NCBI RefSeq assembly: GCF_028282165.1
Contig: NZ_JANQIM010000004.1
Coordinates: 1 to 64,000, forward strand
Length of the DNA stretch: 64,000 nucleotides
DNA from: Winogradskyella sp.
Lineage (GTDB): Bacteria > Bacteroidota > Bacteroidia > Flavobacteriales > Flavobacteriaceae
Reading direction: 5' to 3'
The notes under the pieces were generated by a model. The model saw nothing but the letters and a program-made list of their open reading frames with translations, did no database searches and was not told where the DNA came from. Below, one piece after another: positions 8,183-15,150 of this stretch (position 1 is the first letter of the stretch; each line of letters opens with the position of its first letter). The position numbers and the translations under genes were made by a program.

Positions 8183-8455
8183 TTAGTAGTGATTTCTAAT
8201 CTTTTTTTTAACCCTAAATAATCTATAGACACCTATGAGGAGTATTATTGCAGATGCTATTATTAGTATGATGCCATACGATTTTATATCCGAAAAGAAC
8301 TCAAGTTTTAATATGGTGACGCCCGTACCGAGAATAACAAGGAAGGTTCTAAAGTAAGCCAAAAATGTACGCTCATTGGCCAACTTTGTACGTTCTATAG
8401 CTAACCAATCGCGCGTAATAAGCTTTTTATTTTGATTTTCGGATGAATTTGACAT
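8183..8455 (-). CDS. DUF202 small membrane protein
   Basis: A 90-residue protein with the DUF202 signature (LANERTFLAYFRTFL) and two membrane helices: LVILGTGVTIL region, then GIILIIASAIILLIGVYRLF. It ends in the basic tail RVKKKIRNHY. The function of DUF202 is unknown; homologues in VTC complexes of eukaryotes suggest a transporter-like membrane role, but that cannot be inferred here. Its ATG overlaps the stop codon of the upstream methyltransferase gene by one base (TAATG), so translation is probably coupled. Confidence 0.85.
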   Translation of the reverse strand: MSNSSENQNKKLITRDWLAIERTKLANERTFLAYFRTFLVILGTGVTILKLEFFSDIKSYGIILIIASAIILLIGVYRLFRVKKKIRNHY

Positions 8456-10065
8456 TAATGGTAGCCTTTTAATAGATTAATACTTACTGTAGCTAATTCG
8501 CTATTTGGGAATTTAGCAAAATGAGTTTCGTCTGGTTTTAATCCCGCTTTTTCTGCAATGTTCTTAAAAACATCGACTTCTAGTATATATTGGTCACTAT
8601 AACCATGCGTTGCATCGTAAGCTGTTGCTGCTGTTTTACCTAAATTGGCTGAAGCAAGTTTGGGGTTAATAGTATGCAATTCTATGATGAGCAGCCCAAA
8701 TTTATCAACATAAGGTTTCCATTTTATTAAGTGCTCTAATAGAGAAGCTTCCACATGATTATTATTCAATCGGTTACCCATACTAGCATAAGCACCGGAA
8801 GAATGACTAATAAAGTCATAGGTCTTTATGGGGCGTTCCCATATGCGGTTGTGATCCAAAAATGTTCTTACGTTTAATAAATCTTTGAGGTCAATATTGT
8901 AGTCTTCTTTTAGATCCGAGGCTAATACTTCTGGTCTTCCTATATCTCCCCAAATAACTTTTGCCCAGATATCTGCGGCAATAAGATTAGCTCTTGTTAC
9001 CTTCAGTGCTGCTTTGTTAAAATCAGCACCTACAAGAAACAATGGGTAGTCGTCAAGCATTTTACCTCTTAAAGTCTGCTGCTCAATAACATTAAAAATA
9101 TGTTCAATGAAGGCGCCATTACCGCAGCCCATATCTAGAATACCTTTGGGTTGGTAATCTATAGGTCGGTTGAACAAATCAATAATCACCTGATCTATGA
9201 CCTTAAAATAGGTAGCGTGTGCACCACCACTTCCCCATACATTCATTTCACGATGGACATGCTTTTCTGTTTCATGAGGTGAATTTGTTTTAAGAACTTG
9301 GGGATTGCCAAAAATGAGTTCATCTAATTGTAAAAAAGTAGGGATGTAGGACACCGTAACACCATAAGCACTGGCACGTTTTGCAAAAAAAAGACCCTTC
9401 TCCGTGAATTGATAAGTATTCCTTTTCTTATTAAACCATCCTAAATATGCAAAAAAATCCAGTATTTTTTTAAAGCTTTCAGGATCTTTATGGTATTCTT
9501 CAGCCGTAAACGAAGCTTCCATAAAGTATTTATGAAACAAACCATTAACCCCTAAAAGTACAATGATCGGACCTGCAATAACACCCTCAATATGTTTATA
9601 GATTTGGTATTCTATAGAATTTTCATCACTTATATCTAGGTCGAATTTAGTTTCGAACTTATCGAAAATACGTTCCAAAGCAACAAAAGCATCTAGACTT
9701 ATCATTTTGTCCTGAGCAAAGCGGTCGGAGTATCTTAAAAGGTTAACAGCCTCAGAATACACAGGTGCCAATTTGAAAGCTGCTTCAGACTTATCATTGG
9801 TTTTATAGGAAACGGTATTATTTTTATTATCGAGATACTGCTCTAACCATCCTTGAGAACATAAAATCCGAAGCGCTACATTGAGATACCCTTCATTAGC
9901 ATTAAAAACATCCGATAGTTGCTTTATAGGGACGGTTTCTTTTTCTAAGAGATAATTTAAAACCTCTTTTTTATGAAGTGAAAAAGCGGATGTTGCAGTG
10001 GCGATGCCATCTAAGTGGCGAAAGATGATACCTCTAAGTTGAGACTTATCCGATTTAGTGAGCAT
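8455..10065 (-). CDS. Stand-alone polyketide-type (AprA/GphF-like) methyltransferase
   Basis: About 536 residues. The N-terminal third has two winged-helix-like modules (for example VPIKQLSDVFNANEGYLNVALRIL and KKILDFFAYLGWF). The class I methyltransferase core has motif I ILDMGCGNGAFIEHIF, then LRGKMLDDYPLFLVGADFN, VIWGDIGRP, the signature VRTFLDHNRIWERP, and ELHT plus ATAYDATHGYSDQY. From memory this set matches methyltransferase domains of cis-AT polyketide loading modules such as AprA MT1 and GphF, but here no PKS gene is adjacent. I choose ATG 10065, because the longer start at 10104 lies inside the terminator of the gene upstream. Substrate unknown, possibly an acyl-carrier-bound or small acid. 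Confidence 0.75.
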   Translation of the reverse strand: MLTKSDKSQLRGIIFRHLDGIATATSAFSLHKKEVLNYLLEKETVPIKQLSDVFNANEGYLNVALRILCSQGWLEQYLDNKNNTVSYKTNDKSEAAFKLAPVYSEAVNLLRYSDRFAQDKMISLDAFVALERIFDKFETKFDLDISDENSIEYQIYKHIEGVIAGPIIVLLGVNGLFHKYFMEASFTAEEYHKDPESFKKILDFFAYLGWFNKKRNTYQFTEKGLFFAKRASAYGVTVSYIPTFLQLDELIFGNPQVLKTNSPHETEKHVHREMNVWGSGGAHATYFKVIDQVIIDLFNRPIDYQPKGILDMGCGNGAFIEHIFNVIEQQTLRGKMLDDYPLFLVGADFNKAALKVTRANLIAADIWAKVIWGDIGRPEVLASDLKEDYNIDLKDLLNVRTFLDHNRIWERPIKTYDFISHSSGAYASMGNRLNNNHVEASLLEHLIKWKPYVDKFGLLIIELHTINPKLASANLGKTAATAYDATHGYSDQYILEVDVFKNIAEKAGLKPDETHFAKFPNSELATVSINLLKGYH

Positions 10066-10090
10066 AAAGGATAGATTAACTCTTAAATAT

Positions 10091-10120
10091 AAAAAAACCA
10101 TCATAATAATGACGGTTTTA
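10091..10120 (-). terminator. Rho-independent terminator after the GIN-domain gene
   Basis: Read on the minus strand, AAAACCGTCAT, TATT, ATGATGGTTTT forms an 11-bp stem with one G-T pair, followed by a T run at 10091-10096. It ends the DoxX/lipoprotein/GIN operon and argues against a start codon at 10104 for the next gene. Confidence 0.7.
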
Positions 10121-10135
10121 ATAGGTTTATTTTAA

Positions 10136-11032
10136 CTATTTGAAAAGCTCTAGAATTTTGCCCTCGTCCTCTTTTTTAATGGTAATGAGCAACGTTCTGA
10201 AGCCGAGACTATTCACTTTATAGACCTTGGTGCCAACGGACCAATTTTCCTTGCGTTTTGCATTTGGCATCATAGGAAAACCATAGCTAAATTTGGTACC
10301 ATCTGGTTTTGGGCCCACCACAAAAAACTGGTTTCTATTGTTAGAGTTGTTTTTAATCTTGAAATTGATAAATACGGCTTCTGGATTTTTGATATCATTC
10401 TTTTGGTCCAATGACAATACCTGTCCACCATTTTTCTTTTTCACCTTGAAAGTTTCAGGTCTCGATTGATAGATCAATTTACCATCATTTGAAACTTCTG
10501 CCCATAGCTTTTCGGTAGCATTAACCGAAACACGTCCCCAACTCCAAAGATTAACATATACGCTTTTAGCTTCGGTTTTAGAGGCATTGACTTTGGCTAG
10601 TTCGGCTCCGATTCTTAGCTCATTGGTTTTACCTTCTACAATAACATTACCGATGGGTGCCATAATTTGTAGATAGTCATTGTTGAGATTGATGATTTTT
10701 GTAGTGTCGTGAGTCCCTGATTCAACACGTTTTAGGCTTGGCGCTCCAATCGTAATAATAATGTCTTTGGATGGTGATATCCATTCTTTTTGGTCAAGAT
10801 ATAATGTACCATCAATAATTTCTCGATCAATTAAATTTAACAAGTTTTCGTCTGCCGTAATTGTTAGGCTTTCCTCTGCGGATTGGTCAATAGTAATCTT
10901 GGCGTAAAGATTAATTTTTATGGCTTCAATCGATGTTACGTCATAAGATTCCGTAACGATTGTTTTATTTCCCTTGACTTGCCCTATCGCTATGTTTGTG
11001 ACGAGCAATAATAAAATACTAAGTCGTTTCAT
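10136..11032 (-). CDS. GIN domain (DUF2807) exported protein
   Basis: A 298-residue exported protein with signal peptide MKRLSILLLLVTNIAIGQ. The mature part begins with the head GIN/DUF2807 pattern: VTSIEAIKINLYAKITIDQ, LTITADENLLNLI, then turns of short beta strands such as NDYLQIMAPIGNVIVEG and AELAKVNASKTEAKSVYVNL that suggest a right-handed beta-helix. The last 100 residues (NQFFVVGPKPDGTKFSYGF onward) form a second domain that I cannot name. Role unknown; it is periplasmic or surface-associated. Last gene of the DoxX operon, 11 bases after the lipoprotein gene, with a terminator behind it. Confidence 0.8.
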   Translation of the reverse strand: MKRLSILLLLVTNIAIGQVKGNKTIVTESYDVTSIEAIKINLYAKITIDQSAEESLTITADENLLNLIDREIIDGTLYLDQKEWISPSKDIIITIGAPSLKRVESGTHDTTKIINLNNDYLQIMAPIGNVIVEGKTNELRIGAELAKVNASKTEAKSVYVNLWSWGRVSVNATEKLWAEVSNDGKLIYQSRPETFKVKKKNGGQVLSLDQKNDIKNPEAVFINFKIKNNSNNRNQFFVVGPKPDGTKFSYGFPMMPNAKRKENWSVGTKVYKVNSLGFRTLLITIKKEDEGKILELFK

Positions 11033-11043
11033 GATGATGTGTT

Positions 11044-11433
11044 TTAATTATTAATGGTTTGTTGTTGTCCTTCAGGATTATTGAATACGGCTTTGTAGAC
11101 AATGGTTTCGGGTTTGTATTCAAACGTAACGGTTCGGTTATCCTGTCCATCTAATTCAAACTCGCCATTATTCACAAATTTGAATTGAATGCCGTTTACG
11201 GCTGTTTTCTGAGAAAATGTGCCTTCATAAATCCCATCGTTATTATCATCTGTTAGCGGTTCAGTTTCGCTCCAAGAGTTAGATGTGAAGTTGCCTCTAA
11301 CGCCTACATTTTTAGGATTTTCAACGCCAGACATGTCGACTCTAAATGTAACTGTTTTAGTGTGCGTTTCTTGTACACAGCTTGTAATCGTTAAAACAAG
11401 AGTTATGAATAAAATGTGTTTTAGAAATTTCAT
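11044..11433 (-). CDS. Lipoprotein with carbohydrate-binding-like (CBM48/E-set) domain
   Basis: A 129-residue lipoprotein, lipobox ITSC (Cys19). The mature domain has the pattern VTFRVDMSGVENPKNVGVRG, DDNNDGIYEGTFSQ and FKFVNNGEFELDGQDNRTV. That is the immunoglobulin-like early-set fold seen in AMPK glycogen-binding and starch-binding modules, and the DDNNDG loop resembles a calcium-binding turn. It could bind glycans on the cell surface or in the periplasm. It lies between DoxX (11 bases upstream) and the GIN-domain gene (11 bases downstream) in one operon. Confidence 0.75.
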   Translation of the reverse strand: MKFLKHILFITLVLTITSCVQETHTKTVTFRVDMSGVENPKNVGVRGNFTSNSWSETEPLTDDNNDGIYEGTFSQKTAVNGIQFKFVNNGEFELDGQDNRTVTFEYKPETIVYKAVFNNPEGQQQTINN

Positions 11434-11444
11434 GATACGTAAGT

Positions 11445-11942
11445 TTATTTATTGATTTTTTTTGCAATGATATAATCTAGCCCAAAGCGTCCAGAGCCTA
11501 AAACAAGGTTGTACAGAGCTACCCACAAGAATCCCATGGCAGGTAACATCCCCCAAAGCCCTTGATTCCATTTTTGCATAAAAATGGCGGTAAGCATGGT
11601 ACACATTATTAAAAAAGAAGCGATTCTCGTTTTAAGGCCGAGCATTAAGAATAAGCCACCTACAGCCTCGCTAAAGGCGCCCATCCAAGCAAAAAATATG
11701 GGCGCCATGGCAAATATGCCGCCATAAGATGCTACATCTTCCGGAAACCATGCTGATACTTCAAATAAGTTTAAGTTTTGACTATCTGCTGTCCAGGGCA
11801 TTCCAAATTTATCGGCTCCGAACATTGTTGTGAGCCAAAATCCACACAGGATTCTTGGGATGGCTAAAATGGCATCTGTAAACCAGTGTTTTTGTGTTAC
11901 AGGATTTACTAATAATTTAAATAAAGATTTTATTCGTGTCAT
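11445..11942 (-). CDS. DoxX family membrane protein
   Basis: A 165-residue protein with four hydrophobic helices. DoxX-like features are PRILCGFWLTTMFGADKFGMP at the start of helix 1, FFAWMGAFSEAVGGLFLMLG in the middle, then LKTRIASFLIMCTMLTAIF and a final FLWVALYNLVLG. DoxX proteins are small quinone-linked or redox-related membrane proteins; in E. coli and mycobacteria they are tied to thiol and oxidative stress. First gene of a three-gene operon (DoxX, lipoprotein, GIN). The three phased repeats at 11999-12049 lie just upstream, next to the gene for an AraC-type regulator. Confidence 0.85.
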   Translation of the reverse strand: MTRIKSLFKLLVNPVTQKHWFTDAILAIPRILCGFWLTTMFGADKFGMPWTADSQNLNLFEVSAWFPEDVASYGGIFAMAPIFFAWMGAFSEAVGGLFLMLGLKTRIASFLIMCTMLTAIFMQKWNQGLWGMLPAMGFLWVALYNLVLGSGRFGLDYIIAKKINK

Positions 11943-11998
11943 AACAAATGGGTTTTAATTGTTTGATGACACAAATTTCTAACAAGTGCTGTCTGTGG

Positions 11999-12049
11999 AC
12001 GACTTATAACGTACTAGAACGTCCTAAATACGATTTGAGACGTCTTAAT
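11999..12049 (-). promoter_or_regulatory. Three phased direct repeats, candidate AraC-type operator for doxX operon
   Basis: Copies of ACG(A/T)C(T/C)TA start at 11999, 12019 and 12040, that is 20 and 21 bases apart (two helical turns each). Read toward doxX they are TTAAGACGT, TTTAGGACGT and TATAAGTCGT. The third copy runs into the last codons of the AraC-type gene. The placement fits activation of the DoxX operon by the adjacent regulator; this is inferred, not shown. Confidence 0.5.
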
Positions 12050-13220
12050 TTAGTTGGGTTTTTAAATATTCGGTAGGAGAGAGGTCGGTCAATTTTTTAA
12101 ACACACGATTAAAAGTTGCTTTACTATTAAAGCCACATTCTTGAGCTATACCTAGTAATGAAAGCTGCTTGTGTTTTTCTTCTTTGAGCATATTTTTAAA
12201 AGCTTCAACACGATACGCATTAACGAAATCATTAAAATTCTTTTCAAAAGCTGTATTAACGATTTCAGAGAGTTGCCCACGAGACATTTTCGCCATTTTG
12301 GCTAAGTCCGATAAGTTGAGTTCTGGATTTAAATATACTTTCTCGTTTTCCATCAAATGCTTCACGACGGCAATATCTTTTTCTGAAATTGATTTTCCTT
12401 CCTCCATGATGTTGGCATCCTCAGGAATACCTATGGATTTAGGGGAGAATGAGAAGTCTAACTTATTGAGCTTGGTGGTATCGGTAAAATAACCTTTAAC
12501 GCCTACATAGAGTGTAACGATGGCCATGGTTAAGTTAAGCCACCAACGTTGCTCATAACCAAGATCTATAAATCGAGATCCTATGATGTCTTGAATAGTG
12601 CCATAAAGAAACAGCAAGCTAAAAAGAATTAAGAAACTGAGCATCCAATTTAGCTCTAGCTTATAGGTATTAGAAAAATATTGAATAATCTTTTTTCTGT
12701 AACTATAAAACAGCTGAAATGTAAATGCCAGATACATGAGCATAAAAGGTGTTTCCACATAACCCATTATAGTCTGAACATAAGCCTCATCGAGTTCAAT
12801 TTTTAGAATGCCGTTTTGGGTCTCATGGAATCCTGGCTGTAAAGCATCATAAGTATAAATGCTCAATCTGTAAAAGACATATAAAAATGCCAAAGAAAAA
12901 TGCCACCAATATGTTTTCTTAAACTTAAAGTTGGATGTAGTAATAGATTTTACGTAGAGGTAAATTAAAGGAGCCAATCCAACAGCAATATTAATAAGGA
13001 AGTAATTGATTTTTGTAGTTCTAAACTCATTGTACCAACCCATAAATCCAACAGTATAACAAATTTGTGTGTAACAAGATAAGAGCAAAATTAAGCCCAA
13101 GAACAAATCTGAAAGTTGTCGTTTTTTGTAATATCTCGCAAAAAGCAATATCACAAATATCAGCCCTTGCAGTACAAGAATGAGTAATGGTAAACTGTGC
13201 CTATTAAAATCAGGAAACAT
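12045..13220 (-). CDS. Membrane-bound AraC family transcriptional regulator
   Basis: A 391-residue protein. The N-terminal 240 residues contain about seven hydrophobic helices (for example LPLLILVLQGLIFVILLFAR and WMLSFLILFSLLFLYG). After a linker, an AraC-type double helix-turn-helix fills residues 285-391: LNLSDLAKMAKMSRGQLSEIV, then LSLLGIAQECGFNSKATFNR and the signature end FKKLTDLSPTEYLK. Such seven-helix AraC proteins are frequent in flavobacteria and probably couple a membrane signal to DNA binding. Located 102 bases upstream of the doxX start in the same direction, with the repeat array in between. Confidence 0.9.
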   Translation of the reverse strand: MFPDFNRHSLPLLILVLQGLIFVILLFARYYKKRQLSDLFLGLILLLSCYTQICYTVGFMGWYNEFRTTKINYFLINIAVGLAPLIYLYVKSITTSNFKFKKTYWWHFSLAFLYVFYRLSIYTYDALQPGFHETQNGILKIELDEAYVQTIMGYVETPFMLMYLAFTFQLFYSYRKKIIQYFSNTYKLELNWMLSFLILFSLLFLYGTIQDIIGSRFIDLGYEQRWWLNLTMAIVTLYVGVKGYFTDTTKLNKLDFSFSPKSIGIPEDANIMEEGKSISEKDIAVVKHLMENEKVYLNPELNLSDLAKMAKMSRGQLSEIVNTAFEKNFNDFVNAYRVEAFKNMLKEEKHKQLSLLGIAQECGFNSKATFNRVFKKLTDLSPTEYLKTQLN

Positions 13221-13327
13221 TATAGCATCTAGGTTAAAAATCTAAATGTATAGGATTTATCTTAATTTAAAAAAAGCAATAGGTCTTATTTCGTATTCTC
13301 GCCAGTAATGGCAGTATCTAGATAAGA

Positions 13328-14158
13328 TTAGGTGTCATTTAAAATAGAGCGAAATGTTTTTGGCCTAATGGTTTCCAAATCCTTTGTTTCGTAAGGGATC
13401 ATTTTCAGAATATACTCAAAAGCCCTAATTCTTGCACTTGTCTTTCGGTTCGCTTTAATGACCTTCCAGGGCGCATAAACTTGTGTTTTTTCAAACATTA
13501 CCTCTTTGTATTTGGTGTACTCATCCCATAAAGACAATGCACGTCTATCCACATCGCTATATTTCCATTTTTTTGTAGCCGTGGCTATAATATCATTAAA
13601 ACGACGCTCTTGCTCGTTTTTAGTAATAGAAAAATAGAGTTTCAAAAGATAAATACCTGATTCTTGAATCATTTTTTCAAACTCATTGACCTGAGACATA
13701 AAAATATCGTATTGCTTTTGAGAGCAAAAACCATTTACTGGCTCAACAACCGCTCTATTATACCAACTTCTATCAAAAAAGACAATTTCTCCATTATTAG
13801 GCAATCGATTAATATAACGTTGGAAATACCACTGCCCAGTTTCCGTTTCATTAGGTTTTGGCAATGCAACAACCCTAATGGCACGAGGTGGTAAATGCTG
13901 AATTATTCGTCGTATGGCACCGCCTTTCCCAGCAGCATCTCTACCTTCGAACAAAATGACCACCTTTTTGTTATTGGCGGCAACCCATTGCTGTAGAATC
14001 AACATTTCTTCTTGAAGTTTTTCTAAACGTCTTTCGTACTTAACATTTCTTACCGTTTTATTGATATCTAAATGCTGTTGTCTGAGTAAGGCACCTAAAC
14101 CTTTCTTTGTATTGATAATACTCAATTCCTTTTCTGATAAATTTCTTAATGGACTCAT
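13328..14158 (-). CDS. PPK2 family polyphosphate kinase (second of a tandem pair)
   Basis: A 276-residue cytoplasmic kinase of the PPK2 family. It shows Walker A FEGRDAAGKGGAIRR (about residues 67-81), the conserved lid and Walker B region EIVFFDRSWYNRAVVEPV, and WKYSDVDRRALSLWDEY followed by APWKVIKANRKTSARI. By family it transfers phosphate between polyphosphate and nucleotides (NDP or NMP). The presence of AAGKGG and full length fit class I (ADP/GDP), but class assignment from sequence alone is uncertain. Only two bases separate it from the stop of the paralogue upstream, so both are in one transcript. Confidence 0.92.
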   Translation of the reverse strand: MSPLRNLSEKELSIINTKKGLGALLRQQHLDINKTVRNVKYERRLEKLQEEMLILQQWVAANNKKVVILFEGRDAAGKGGAIRRIIQHLPPRAIRVVALPKPNETETGQWYFQRYINRLPNNGEIVFFDRSWYNRAVVEPVNGFCSQKQYDIFMSQVNEFEKMIQESGIYLLKLYFSITKNEQERRFNDIIATATKKWKYSDVDRRALSLWDEYTKYKEVMFEKTQVYAPWKVIKANRKTSARIRAFEYILKMIPYETKDLETIRPKTFRSILNDT

Positions 14159-14160
14159 TA

Positions 14161-15015
14161 TTATTGATCTAATTGAATGGTATTTCTAAAGTAGCGCTGT
14201 ACAATATTTGGATCTGGTAATATGGATTTGCAATTATTGCCCTTATTTTCATAATCGAACAGACTTAGCACATATTTTATACTCTCAAGACGTGCACGTT
14301 TTTTGTCGTTAGATTTGATAATTACCCATGGCGAAAACGAATTATGTGTTCTAGAGAACATTTGATTTTTATACTGCGTAAAATCGTCCCATAACTCTTG
14401 ACCTTTTTCATCGACAGGGCTAAATTTCCATTTTTTTAAAGGATTATTTAAACGCTTTTCAAAACGACGTAATTGCTCGTCTTTAGAGACGGAAAACCAA
14501 AACTTTATAATGGAGGTACCTGATTCGTAAAGCATATTTTCAAACTCAGGAACTTGAATCATAAACTGATCATACTGCTTTTTGGTACAAAATCCCATGA
14601 CAGGTTCTACAACAGCTCTATTATACCAACTTCTATCAAAAAAAACGATTTCACCCGCATTAGGGAGTTCTTTAATATAGCGATTGAAGTACCATTGGTT
14701 CTTTTCAACCTCAGTAGGCTTATTGAGCGCCACAATTCGCATAGCTCTTGGGTTTAGGTGCTCCTTAAAACGTTTTATGGTTCCACCTTTACCAGAAGCA
14801 TCTCTTCCTTCAAAGATGATGGCAATCTTTTTATTCTCTTTTTGAACCCACCTTTGAAAATCTACAAGTTCAGCTTGTAATGGTAATAATTCTTTTTCGT
14901 ATTCGTACTTTTCTAAAGCGGACTGAAACAATAAATTATCTTCTTTATGTTCAGTTAAATAGGTAATTAAATCGGAGTGTCTTCTGAAAGTCGACAGAAT
15001 ATCTTGTGTAAGCAT
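14161..15015 (-). CDS. PPK2 family polyphosphate kinase (first of a tandem pair)
   Basis: A 284-residue paralogue of the next gene. Walker A is FEGRDASGKGGTIKRF, the B/lid block FFDRSWYNRAVVEPVMGFC, and the C-terminal part WKFSPVDEKGQELWDDF with SPWVIIKSNDKKRARL. The pair keeps all of the nucleotide and polyphosphate contacts that I can recognise, so both copies should be active. Tandem PPK2 genes may differ in nucleotide preference. The gene is preceded by a -7-like box TAAATTTG on the minus strand (15052-15059) and follows the terminator of the E1 gene at 15101-15136. Confidence 0.92.
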   Translation of the reverse strand: MLTQDILSTFRRHSDLITYLTEHKEDNLLFQSALEKYEYEKELLPLQAELVDFQRWVQKENKKIAIIFEGRDASGKGGTIKRFKEHLNPRAMRIVALNKPTEVEKNQWYFNRYIKELPNAGEIVFFDRSWYNRAVVEPVMGFCTKKQYDQFMIQVPEFENMLYESGTSIIKFWFSVSKDEQLRRFEKRLNNPLKKWKFSPVDEKGQELWDDFTQYKNQMFSRTHNSFSPWVIIKSNDKKRARLESIKYVLSLFDYENKGNNCKSILPDPNIVQRYFRNTIQLDQ

Positions 15016-15051
15016 AAATAAGCTTTTGGACTGATAAATACCAAATTTAGA

Positions 15052-15059
15052 CCTTAAGA
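15052..15059 (-). promoter_or_regulatory. Candidate -7 box for the PPK2 pair
   Basis: TAAATTTG on the minus strand, 36 bases before the ATG at 15015. No TTG at the proper -33 distance. Confidence 0.3.
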
Positions 15060-15100
15060 CTTGCTTATTTTATGATTTTTATCATTTCAAACTAAGGAAA

Positions 15101-15136
15101 TAAATATAGCCTTCTTAACAAAGAAGGCTATATTTA
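15101..15136 (-). terminator. Terminator of the E1 gene
   Basis: A 16-bp perfect stem (15101-15116 with 15121-15136, loop of 4) containing AAGCCTTCTT-type GC core, located 15 bases after the E1 stop codon. Almost symmetrical, so it could work in both directions. Confidence 0.75.
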
Positions 15137-15150
15137 AATTGAATATGTTT

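Noticed and set aside
10066-10104. Longer start of the AprA-like methyltransferase
   Set aside because: The ATG at 10104 lies within the terminator hairpin of the upstream gene.
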